Counted from the first letter of the stretch, positions 1 through 5,996 are shown. The stretch is DNA of 9,349 bases from CAYILC01 sp964364145 (GCA_964364145.1 CAYILC010000033.1:1-9349); one strand, 5' to 3'. Notes: generated by a model not told the origin, from the sequence alone. Numbers and translations: made by a program.

Positions 1-2
1 AA

Positions 3-734
3 AATGGAAAACAACTTCACATACAAGAACTTGTCACCAATGGAAATTTTGCTGACGGACTGCAAGGTTGGCAGGCAACAGGACATGCAAACGTCACTGA
101 AGGAGTGGTAGTCCTTGGAGATTCTCAAGATTCTTTACCAAATATGAGCAGTATTACGCAGGTTATCCCTAATACATCGCCAACACTTACCTTCACCTAC
201 CGACTTACCGGAGGTGACGAACAGGAAAGTCTCATTCCGGTTTTTACGGTTTCAATCAATGGGCAACCAGTCTATCAAACCGCAATGCGCACAGAGAGTA
301 ACGTAACTGTTCCCATTAATCTTTCGGCGTTTTCTGACCCTTCGCTGAGTATTCAATTTGCGCTGGAGCAGGATCCTCATATAACTGAAATGCCACATAT
401 ATTAGAGTTGCGTTTAGTTACCACAACCACCATTGCAGTAAATCCATCAACGCAATTTTCTTTTTCATCGGAAGATAAACATGCAACGGCGACCTATTTT
501 CATTTGGCCAATTCCGCGCAGATTGCTTTTACGCATCTTTTTAATCTTTCACCAGGACCAGAGGATACAACTTTCACATTTTGGAGCGAAGATCTTAGTC
601 AGAATATTGAGGAAGCTCATCATTTTCCGCTGCTGTTTCGTGAATATCTTGGAGAACTTGGACCTGTCACTACAACCCGTGAGCCAGACGGCGAAGCAGT
701 GATCGCATTCACAGTTCCAGAGTCGTTATGTTGA
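3..734 (+). CDS. Surface protein fragment, carbohydrate-binding-like beta-sandwich (5' partial)
   Basis: The reading frame is open from base 3, so the true start and any signal peptide lie upstream of the window; a GTG at 105 is only an internal codon. About 243 residues are visible, ending at TGA 732-734. Near the start is an N-G-N-F-x-x-G-L-x-G-W pattern (about residues 13-23), typical of the first strand of CBM4/9-like or similar jelly-roll modules of extracellular proteins. Alternating hydrophobic and Thr/Ser-rich strands follow, with no cysteines until the last codon. The final stretch (about residues 205-241) leads into an FN3-like fold that continues past the stop. The next gene piece (741-962) is in the same frame, and a short coding-like peptide between them lies in another frame, so this is probably the front part of a broken or mis-assembled single gene. 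The binding role is inferred from fold-like features only; no ligand can be named. Confidence 0.6.
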   Translation, partial: NGKQLHIQELVTNGNFADGLQGWQATGHANVTEGVVVLGDSQDSLPNMSSITQVIPNTSPTLTFTYRLTGGDEQESLIPVFTVSINGQPVYQTAMRTESNVTVPINLSAFSDPSLSIQFALEQDPHITEMPHILELRLVTTTTIAVNPSTQFSFSSEDKHATATYFHLANSAQIAFTHLFNLSPGPEDTTFTFWSEDLSQNIEEAHHFPLLFREYLGELGPVTTTREPDGEAVIAFTVPESLC

Positions 735-750
735 ATTCAAATGGTCGATC
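726..750 (+). other. Local frame switch inside the surface-protein gene
   Basis: The upstream frame ends with codons reading ES-LC-stop at 720-734. From 727 to 747 the +1 frame reads YVEFKWS, which looks like an FN3 B strand. From 747 the original frame resumes as DLRISDTPITND. One extra base near 723-727 and one missing base near 745-749 would turn the region into a continuous VPES-YVEFKWS-DLRIS reading. No ribosome binding site precedes the ATG at 741, so a real new start there is unlikely. This is either a pair of sequence or assembly errors or a genuine double frameshift. Confidence 0.5.
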
Positions 751-962
751 TTCGTATTTCAGATACACCAATAACCAATGACACAGATCTTGATTTGTTA
801 CCCACCGCGGAAATAGCGCAAGAAAGCCTCCATGCTCCGCACCAGCGGGGAACAGAGCATATTTTCATCGATCATCTTGATGAAACAAAGTCGTATTTTC
901 TTGCCGTTCGAATGATTGATAGTTATGGAAATATTTCCAAACCAACGATTGGAGTGTTGTAA
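741..962 (+). CDS. Surface protein fragment, FN3-like domain
   Basis: A 73-codon frame with no Shine-Dalgarno sequence before its first ATG, in the same frame as the 3-734 piece. It ends with a pattern typical of the last strands of a fibronectin type III domain: K-S-Y-F-L-A-V-R-M-I-D-S-Y-G-N-I-S, comparable to the Y-x-F-x-V-R-A-x-D-x-x-G-N-x-S seen in many bacterial FN3 modules. The beginning of that domain is encoded in the frame-switched segment just upstream. It is therefore probably not an independent gene but the middle of a larger secreted protein. Its TAA stop overlaps the ATG of the next frame by one base (TAATG). The domain call rests on motif likeness only; the fragment reading rests on the missing start signal and the split fold. 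Confidence 0.5.
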   Translation: MVDLRISDTPITNDTDLDLLPTAEIAQESLHAPHQRGTEHIFIDHLDETKSYFLAVRMIDSYGNISKPTIGVL

Positions 963-1657
963 TGATCAACGAATCGCTGAATGCTCAATCATTGCGACAA
1001 GGCCAAACTGCTGCTCAAGTTTTTACGATCTCAAATGAGAACAATGGTACAGCAAAAAGCGCTATCGAGGTTAAAGAGACTCAACCAACAGACTCGCCGA
1101 TCCTCGAAACCTTTACCGTTGATATCGTCACCGACGATGAAACGCAAGCTCATATCTATGGCCCAACAACCTTTCAAGAACTCGTTTCGCACGGATATAC
1201 CACGCTAGAACTATTAGAACCGCACATGAAACGACAGTATCGCATGACCTTTACTCCAACAGAAAAAGTGAACGATAATTTTCAAGATACCGCCCTCACC
1301 TATGCCTTACGTATTGGTACCGAAAAAACGGCCGAAGTTACACCTGAAAATATTGTTGAGAATACATCAGTGGACACACCAATCGTTACCTCTCAACCAA
1401 CAAATGTTGTGACAACAGCCATCGTGCAATCTCCCTCTCCATTACAATCCCCCCATCTTTTTACGAAGCCGCAGGGACAGATCCTCGGAACTTCCTCTGC
1501 CACACTTCCCCCACTCACTCCATCTGAACAGTCACAATCCCAATCACCTTCATCTGCACCAATTACCTTTCTTCTCATCGCTGGCATTCTCACGGCTCTT
1601 GTTTTTCTCGCCATGATCATTATTTTCCGCCGATTTATCTCTCACTCTACTCACTAG
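962..1657 (+). CDS. TasA/camelysin-like domain protein with C-terminal membrane anchor
   Basis: 231 codons. Residues 1-120 form a beta-rich region with a pattern seen in TasA/camelysin-type domains: S-L-x-x-G-Q-T-A-x-x-x-F-T-I-S-N near residues 10-25, then L-L-E-P-x-x-x-R-Q-Y-x-M-T-F and N-D-N-F-Q-D-T-A-L-T-Y-A-L near 84-116. Residues 121-200 are a low-complexity Pro/Ser/Thr/Gln linker. Residues 201-222 are a hydrophobic membrane segment followed by Arg-Arg, as expected for a cell-surface protein anchored by its C terminus. There is no signal peptide, which a protein of this topology needs. This suggests it is the tail of the upstream surface protein, reached by one more frame change near 957-962. 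Against that, a GGAG at 951-954 lies 7 bases before the ATG and the TAATG overlap is a normal coupling arrangement, so a separately translated protein remains possible. Confidence 0.6.
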   Translation: MINESLNAQSLRQGQTAAQVFTISNENNGTAKSAIEVKETQPTDSPILETFTVDIVTDDETQAHIYGPTTFQELVSHGYTTLELLEPHMKRQYRMTFTPTEKVNDNFQDTALTYALRIGTEKTAEVTPENIVENTSVDTPIVTSQPTNVVTTAIVQSPSPLQSPHLFTKPQGQILGTSSATLPPLTPSEQSQSQSPSSAPITFLLIAGILTALVFLAMIIIFRRFISHSTH

Positions 1658-1707
1658 ACTTCTCCCAACCGTCAGTAACTGCGTTTTCCTAACCCGTTGC
1701 CCCCCTT

Positions 1708-1727
1708 GAGATTTTCAATGAAATCTC
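1708..1727. other. Short inverted repeat upstream of the CAP gene
   Basis: GAGATTT and AAATCTC pair around a six-base centre, giving a seven-base perfect stem that one G-T pair can extend. It sits between the end of the surface-protein gene (1657) and the CAP gene start (1764). No T-run follows, so it is not a convincing intrinsic terminator; it could be an operator or mean nothing. No other signal was seen in 1658-1707 apart from a C-rich stretch. Confidence 0.25.
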
Positions 1728-1751
1728 GTGTATGGAAAAGCAAAAAACGTG

Positions 1752-1757
1752 TATGAT
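1752..1757 (+). promoter_or_regulatory. Candidate -10 box (TATGAT) for the CAP operon
   Basis: TATGAT lies six bases before the ATG at 1764. If used as a -10 element, transcription would begin at about the ATG itself, giving a leaderless mRNA. This would fit the absence of any Shine-Dalgarno sequence there. No good -35 is visible at the usual spacing (TGTATG at 1729-1734), so the call is tentative. Confidence 0.3.
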
Positions 1758-1763
1758 AAATCC

Positions 1764-2621
1764 ATGTTCTCGACGCTTGCCCATCTGTTCACACCGAAGC
1801 ACACAAATAATCATCGTGCGCGACTCCTTCACCCCGAAGGTTTTGTTGTACTCATCGCGATTACCTTCATGTTCCAGGCAATGTTCAAACAGTTCCAGTC
1901 CACTCCACTTGGGCATGTGTTGGGATACGCCTCGAGTATTACTGTTTCACAAGTACTCGATCTCACGAATAAAGCGCGTTCTTCACAGGGAGAAAATACA
2001 CTCACACTGAATGAGAAACTTAACCGAGCCGCTCTCGCTAAAGCCACCAACATGTTCAATGACCAATACTGGGCACACAACTCACCCTCTGGTAATACTC
2101 CGTGGGTGTTTGTGCAAGATGTGGGATATAAATATTCAGTAGCCGGTGAAAACCTGGCACGTGACTTTGGAGACGCCCCAAGCATGGTAAACGCTTGGAT
2201 GGCTTCACCTTCACACAAAGCCAATATTCTTCAAGCGAAGTATAAAGATACCGGTATTGCTGTAGTTGATGGAAAACTCAATGGCGTGGAAACAACCTTG
2301 GTTGTTCAGTTGTTTGGTAAACCTACCACAACAACGGCAAGTATTTTGCAAAGATCTGAGCAAACCGCGCAAGCGACGCTAAACACAACAAATGTATTGT
2401 CTGATGTCGTATCGTTCACACAACCTCTCATTTCGCCCATCGACCTCACCCGCTCCGTCTTTCTTGCCATAGTTGGTCTGGTCCTTCTCGTGTTAATCAT
2501 CGATAGTATTGTTGCGAAACGCAAAAATTTGGTACGCGTGGTTGGTAAAAACATGGCTCATGTCGCGCTTTTTGCAGTCGTTTTTACAATCTTATTCATG
2601 AAACAGGGAGGATTGTTATAA
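1764..2621 (+). CDS. CAP/SCP-domain protein with three membrane segments
   Basis: 285 residues from ATG 1764. A GTG at 1728 in the same frame would add 12 residues but sits at the edge of an inverted repeat, and the sequence after 1764 looks like the usual N terminus of these proteins. Residues 26-42 form a membrane segment. Residues about 60-187 are a CAP domain (SCP/PR-1/antigen-5 family, PF00188): N-x-x-R near 69-72, H105 in YWAHNSPSG, E129 in AGENLA and H151 in SPSHKANIL, which match the conserved cavity His/Glu residues. The domain ends near LVVQLFGKP. A Thr/Ser/Gln linker follows, then two further membrane segments (about 231-251 and 264-280). The CAP domain is expected to face outside. 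Bacterial CAP proteins are poorly characterised, so no reaction is assigned. Its TAA overlaps the next ATG (TAATG), indicating translational coupling and the first gene of an operon. Confidence 0.85.
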   Translation: MFSTLAHLFTPKHTNNHRARLLHPEGFVVLIAITFMFQAMFKQFQSTPLGHVLGYASSITVSQVLDLTNKARSSQGENTLTLNEKLNRAALAKATNMFNDQYWAHNSPSGNTPWVFVQDVGYKYSVAGENLARDFGDAPSMVNAWMASPSHKANILQAKYKDTGIAVVDGKLNGVETTLVVQLFGKPTTTTASILQRSEQTAQATLNTTNVLSDVVSFTQPLISPIDLTRSVFLAIVGLVLLVLIIDSIVAKRKNLVRVVGKNMAHVALFAVVFTILFMKQGGLL

Positions 2622-2878
2622 TGACAAAAGAGTTCCGTAAACATCCGGCAGACTATATGTTTTTGGTCGGAATCCTAACACTATTTACGGTTGGATATTT
2701 TTCTGCAGGAAAATATATTGCAGCACAACAGGCAATGGCCGTAAGTTTGGGAACCGCATACTTTATCTGGGGTATTGTGCACCACAGAAATATGAAGATG
2801 CTTACATCGCGTATTATGTTAGAATATTTTTTTGTTGGACTGCTCGCAACAACTTTGCTGATTGTGATAAATGTATAG
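2621..2878 (+). CDS. Small three-segment membrane protein
   Basis: 85 residues, not recognised as a named family. Three hydrophobic segments are visible at about residues 12-29, 36-54 and 66-84. The short N terminus is basic (MTKEFRKHP), and a His/Arg/Lys-rich loop (HHRNMKMLTSR) separates segments 2 and 3, so both probably face the cytoplasm. The start is supported by a strong GGGAGG at 2606-2611, eight bases before the ATG, and by the one-base overlap with the CAP gene stop. The tight coupling to a CAP membrane protein suggests the two act together, perhaps as partner or stability factor; that is inference. No catalytic motif is visible. Confidence 0.7.
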   Translation: MTKEFRKHPADYMFLVGILTLFTVGYFSAGKYIAAQQAMAVSLGTAYFIWGIVHHRNMKMLTSRIMLEYFFVGLLATTLLIVINV

Positions 2879-2881
2879 AAA

Positions 2882-2888
2882 AAAGGAG
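2882..2888 (+). promoter_or_regulatory. Strong Shine-Dalgarno for the nucleotidyltransferase
   Basis: AAAGGAG ends five bases before the ATG at 2894 and fixes that start. This is among the best ribosome binding sites in the window and contrasts with metG, rmuC and the CAP gene, which have none. Confidence 0.75.
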
Positions 2889-2893
2889 AACGT

Positions 2894-3628
2894 ATGAGAG
2901 GAATTATTCTCGCCGGTGGAGCAGGTACGCGTCTTGCACCACTTACGAAAGTTACCAGTAAACAACTTCTGCCTGTGTACAACAAGCCAATGATATATTT
3001 TCCTTTGGAAACGCTTTTACGGGCTGGTATTAAGGAAATTTTAGTGATCGTTGCGCCGGATCATGCTGGCGACTTCGTAAAATTGCTGGGGAGCGGTCAA
3101 GAATTTGGATGCAAAATCAGTTATGAAGTGCAAGATAAGCCAGTTGGATTATCCGACGCCTTTTTAATAGGCGAAAACTTCATTGATCAGGAAAGTGTAG
3201 CGCTTATCTTAGGAGACAATTTATTTGAGGAAGACTTTATTGCTCCCGTAAAAAACTTCAAATCCGGCGCGCTTATATTTGCAAGCAAGGTTCCCGATCC
3301 GCAGCGTTTTGGTGTAGTGGAGTTCGATGAAAATCATAAGGTATTGTCTATTATTGAGAAGCCAGCCCAACCAAAATCAGACTTCGCCATAACCGGTCTT
3401 TATGTGTATGACAATAGTGTTGTACAAAAAACAAAGTCATTAAAACCATCATCGCGGGGTGAGTTAGAGATCACCGATCTCAACAATTTGTATCTCCAAG
3501 AAGGTCAGCTTGAGGTAGCGTTTGTTCCGGGAAAATGGTTGGACACAGGAACTTTTGAGGCACTGTTTCAAGCAACCGAGTTTATTCGCAACAAAGTACT
3601 CCATTCCAAGACTGACCAAAAGGTATAA
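2894..3628 (+). CDS. RmlA-like sugar-1-phosphate nucleotidyltransferase (short form)
   Basis: 244 residues. It probably joins a sugar 1-phosphate, most likely glucose 1-phosphate, to dTTP or another NTP to give an activated sugar for envelope glycans. Family landmarks are in order: the nucleotide loop LAGGAGTRLAPLT at 6-18, K23 in SKQLLPVYNKPM, Q80 with P83-x-G-L at 80-86, the metal-binding LGDN at 106-109, EKP at 155-157, TGLY at 167-170, RGELEITDLN at 188-197 and WLDTGT at 215-220. These match glucose-1-phosphate thymidylyltransferases (RmlA/RfbA). It is about 45 residues shorter than the usual ~290-residue enzyme, the missing part being the C-terminal helices that help form the allosteric site in RmlA. 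No rmlB, rmlC or rmlD gene is in the window, so the final sugar cannot be named. Its stop directly abuts the next ATG, within an apparent operon of envelope genes. Confidence 0.85.
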   Translation: MRGIILAGGAGTRLAPLTKVTSKQLLPVYNKPMIYFPLETLLRAGIKEILVIVAPDHAGDFVKLLGSGQEFGCKISYEVQDKPVGLSDAFLIGENFIDQESVALILGDNLFEEDFIAPVKNFKSGALIFASKVPDPQRFGVVEFDENHKVLSIIEKPAQPKSDFAITGLYVYDNSVVQKTKSLKPSSRGELEITDLNNLYLQEGQLEVAFVPGKWLDTGTFEALFQATEFIRNKVLHSKTDQKV

Positions 3629-4438
3629 ATGACGGTGATCGCGATATTTTTTTCACTACTCCTGCAAAGCGCAGTTTTGTTTTATCCACACATAAGTTTT
3701 GCGCAAGATGGACTGCCTCAAACTATACCGCAGATTGAGATTTCGCGTAATGACTACGTTCAAAAACTCAATGATTACCGCGCAAAAGAATCACAGTTTT
3801 TAATCTCGACAGAACAATATAAACAGATACAGACGCTTGCTTCGTTAGAAAATGCAGTGAAGGCATCCAAGGATGTACAGCTTGCCCGTATTGACACGCT
3901 CACGGCATATTTTCAAACTCTGCGGGAAACCATGATTGCATTAAAGGGTGCTGAACTCACAAAAAAATCTATTCAGATAAATAGATTGCAGGATGTTCTT
4001 GTCGAACTTGGAATCATGCGTATACAAATCAGCAATGGTCAAGATCGCATCGCCTTAGACAAAACGTCCACACAATACGAAAGTCGTAACTTGGCATATG
4101 TTGCTACCGCGTACTCAGCACTTTCATTAATAAAAGTATCAAACATTCAGTCAGCAACAGACCAACTTGGACTTTTAACAGCACAGGTGTTTGATCAACT
4201 GCAAACATCATCCCCAAGCGCCGCTGTTTTATCGGAAAAACAGCGCGGTTATGATGAGCTGTCGCGAACAATTACAGACATCAAAACAGTGTTGCTTGCA
4301 GTCATGAAACGTTTAGAGGATCTTGATCAACAAAACTCTTTTAACTCAAGTACCTACTCACAAATTGTGGATACTCTCGGGCAGAGTTTCTCGAAACTCC
4401 GACTTGCCCAAACCTTTTTGAAGGAGTTTGCAAAATGA
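3629..4438 (+). CDS. Secreted alpha-helical protein, unknown function
   Basis: 269 residues, not recognised. Residues 1-25 look like a signal peptide with a long hydrophobic core and a likely signal peptidase I site after SFA, before QDG; the n-region is unusual in having no Lys or Arg. The mature part has no cysteine and is rich in Gln, Ser, Leu, Lys and Asp. Long predicted helices include about 40-110, 112-140, 150-190 and 200-268, with heptad-like hydrophobic spacing, suggesting a helical bundle or coiled coil outside the membrane. An AAAAGG at 3618-3623 is five bases before the ATG, which immediately follows the previous stop. Its TGA overlaps the start of the next gene (ATGA). The position between a sugar nucleotidyltransferase and a single-pass membrane protein suggests an envelope structural or assembly role; this is inference. 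Confidence 0.7.
   Translation: MTVIAIFFSLLLQSAVLFYPHISFAQDGLPQTIPQIEISRNDYVQKLNDYRAKESQFLISTEQYKQIQTLASLENAVKASKDVQLARIDTLTAYFQTLRETMIALKGAELTKKSIQINRLQDVLVELGIMRIQISNGQDRIALDKTSTQYESRNLAYVATAYSALSLIKVSNIQSATDQLGLLTAQVFDQLQTSSPSAAVLSEKQRGYDELSRTITDIKTVLLAVMKRLEDLDQQNSFNSSTYSQIVDTLGQSFSKLRLAQTFLKEFAK
4421..4426 (+). promoter_or_regulatory. Shine-Dalgarno (AAGGAG) for the 4435 gene
   Basis: AAGGAG lies inside the 3' end of the preceding gene, eight bases before ATG 4435. With the ATGA overlap it supports 4435 as a real start and coupled translation. Confidence 0.7.
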
Positions 4439-4842
4439 TCGAGAATACTATAGAAAACCAAACTCAATTTATGGAAGATCAAGCCCTCTGGCAGCGTCCT
4501 ATGCCTGCTCAAGAAACTCAATCTGCACAGTCACTTCTTGATGCCCAGCAAGTGATAGCGCAAAAGAAAAAGTTCACCACAAAACGTATCATTCTTATTG
4601 CCACTAGCGTCATTGTTATCTTAAGTATCTTACTTCTGCTGATTGTGGGCATGGGAAGAAAAAGCTTACGGTTAATACCAGAACTATCACCATCTCCAAC
4701 TCCTACTACCAACACTCTGAGTGATTTCGACAAGGCGATGAATCGATTAAATCAAGATGTTATCATTGCGGACCCAACAGTAAACGATTTGCCGTTCCCG
4801 CCACTCAATCCAGAACTCTACATTGTTCCAAAACGTAATTAG
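4435..4842 (+). CDS. Single-pass membrane protein, unknown function
   Basis: 135 residues, not recognised. The N-terminal 44 residues are polar and Gln/Glu-rich. A basic patch KKKFTTKR (44-51) precedes one membrane segment at about 51-72, so the N terminus should be cytoplasmic and the C terminus outside. After the membrane comes a Pro/Ser/Thr linker (SPSPTPTTNT, 85-94), a short helix and a Pro-rich tail (DLPFPPLNPELYIVP). The tail carries Asn/Asp and aromatic residues but no enzyme motif. It overlaps the secreted helical gene by four bases and is the last gene of the run. Its outer tail could contact the secreted helical protein, but nothing in the sequence proves this. The 37 bases after it hold no convincing terminator. 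Confidence 0.7.
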   Translation: MIENTIENQTQFMEDQALWQRPMPAQETQSAQSLLDAQQVIAQKKKFTTKRIILIATSVIVILSILLLLIVGMGRKSLRLIPELSPSPTPTTNTLSDFDKAMNRLNQDVIIADPTVNDLPFPPLNPELYIVPKRN

Positions 4843-4879
4843 GGTGTTGCACTTCCGGAGACGGACGCTTGTGTTGAGA

Positions 4880-5920
4880 TTATTCCGTTTCAGGGACAGG
4901 AAGTTCCGGGTGTTTTACCTCTTCCAACAAACTCGAGGTTTCCAGTTTATTTCCAAGATTGATGAAAGAACTTGTGACACCGGACATATTGTTATATGCG
5001 TTGGTGATGTGTCTGTTTAATTTATCTAACTGATCCCCAACCTTTTTGTAATCCTGATGCGCGGCCTTAAGCATGCGGAATACTTCTTTACTTTTTGTGG
5101 CGATTTTCTTGCCTTCATTGGACAACAGTATTGTTTGCAAAATCATATACAGCGTGGTTGGTGAAACAATGTACACTCTCTGCATGCGAGCATACTCGGC
5201 AATTGAGTTATCATTGGCAATCTCATAAAACACCGACTCGGACGGAACATACATAAGCGCATAGTCCATCGTCCCTTCTTCCGGTAAAATATATTTTGAA
5301 GAGATCGCGTCAATATGTTTTTTAACATCACGGACAAACTCTTTTCTTGCTACACCGCGTTCTTTCTCTGTCTCCAACTTGGTCATGCGTTGAAAGTTTT
5401 CCATCGGAAATTTCGAGTCTATGCAAATAATCCCCGCATCTGTTTTGATTGCTGCATCAACAATACTTCCAGAACGAAATTTGTACTGCATAAAGAAACT
5501 TTGTTTGGGAAACATCTGCGTAATAATGTCTTTGAGGACTTGCTCGCCGATGTTGCCGCGCAGTTTTGGCGAGCGCAAAAATTCCTGAAGATCCTTCATT
5601 GATCTGCTTACTTCACTAAAGGCTCCCGCTTCACGCTTCAATTCGCCTATCACTTCCGCAGCCCGCGTGAGGCGATCATGGATTTCTTTTGTATGCTGTT
5701 GCAAAGAAGACGTAATGCGCTGATCAGACTGGCTCATGGATTTACTCATGGTTTCACGCAAATCTTTGAGATCCGTTTGTGTTGTTTTCACCCATTCCAA
5801 CATGGTGCTATCGTGTTGGTTTCCTTCAAGTGTTGTGAGTTTTTTTTGAAGATACAAAAACAATCCGACGGCAAGACCAATGATAACCAAAAGAAGGATG
5901 ATGAGAAGAGTGGTAATCAT
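4880..5920 (-). CDS. rmuC: DNA recombination protein RmuC
   Basis: 346 residues from ATG at 5920; an ATG at 5926 would add two, and the open frame extends further to 5995 without a plausible start. Residues 3-24 form an N-terminal membrane segment, 25-112 a long helical/coiled-coil region, and 112-310 the RmuC domain (PF02646). The domain shows the hallmark L-R-S-P-K-L-R-G-N-I-G-E at 115-126, V-D-A-A-I at 154-158 and I-D-S-K-F-P at 167-172. E126, D155, D168 and K170 fit the predicted PD-(D/E)XK nuclease-like core. RmuC limits certain DNA rearrangements such as inversions at short inverted repeats in E. coli; its biochemistry is not well defined. It is convergent with the envelope operon (37 bases apart) and divergent from the TrpR-like gene. 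No Shine-Dalgarno sequence precedes the start. Confidence 0.9.
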   Translation of the reverse strand: MITTLLIILLLVIIGLAVGLFLYLQKKLTTLEGNQHDSTMLEWVKTTQTDLKDLRETMSKSMSQSDQRITSSLQQHTKEIHDRLTRAAEVIGELKREAGAFSEVSRSMKDLQEFLRSPKLRGNIGEQVLKDIITQMFPKQSFFMQYKFRSGSIVDAAIKTDAGIICIDSKFPMENFQRMTKLETEKERGVARKEFVRDVKKHIDAISSKYILPEEGTMDYALMYVPSESVFYEIANDNSIAEYARMQRVYIVSPTTLYMILQTILLSNEGKKIATKSKEVFRMLKAAHQDYKKVGDQLDKLNRHITNAYNNMSGVTSSFINLGNKLETSSLLEEVKHPELPVPETE

Positions 5921-5926
5921 GTCCAT

Positions 5927-5932
5927 ATGGTA
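5927..5932 (-). promoter_or_regulatory. Candidate -10 box (TACCAT) for rmuC
   Basis: On the minus strand, TACCAT lies six bases before the ATG at 5920. It resembles the hexamers before metG and the CAP gene and would give a leaderless rmuC mRNA. The -35 region is poor. A competing minus-strand candidate is TACAGT (plus 5966-5971). Confidence 0.25.
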
Positions 5933-5941
5933 ACAGATGAC

Positions 5942-5970
5942 TTGACGAAACGCACTATCATTGGTACTGT
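5942..5970 (+). promoter_or_regulatory. Sigma70-type promoter for the TrpR-like gene
   Basis: TTGACG at 5942-5947 and TACTGT at 5965-5970 are separated by exactly 17 bases, the best -35/-10 pair seen in the window. The start site would be near 5977, giving a leader of about 20 bases before ATG 5997. The -10 sits in a near-palindrome, GTACTGTAC at 5964-5972, whose reverse complement offers a -10 for the opposite strand. Confidence 0.55.
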
Positions 5971-5996
5971 ACGGTCGCCGCCTAAGAGAATCCAAT

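Noticed and set aside
732..734. In-frame TGA read as a sense codon (alternative genetic code)
   Set aside because: TGA serves as the stop of metG (7981-7983) and of the 3629 gene (4436-4438), both in natural ATGA overlaps, and reading through gives LC-x-IQMVDL, less FN3-like than the frame-shifted peptide.
1393..1620. Minus-strand open frame opposite the Pro/Ser/Thr linker
   Set aside because: Its Gly/Asp/Cys-rich composition mirrors the low-complexity linker on the other strand; no ribosome site or recognisable domain.
1708..1727. Rho-independent terminator for the surface-protein gene
   Set aside because: The stem is AT-rich and no T-run follows; kept only as an inverted repeat of unknown role.
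4843..4879. Terminator between the convergent 4435 gene and rmuC
   Set aside because: Only a weak five-base inverted match (ACGGA/TCCGT) with a long loop and no T-run on either strand.
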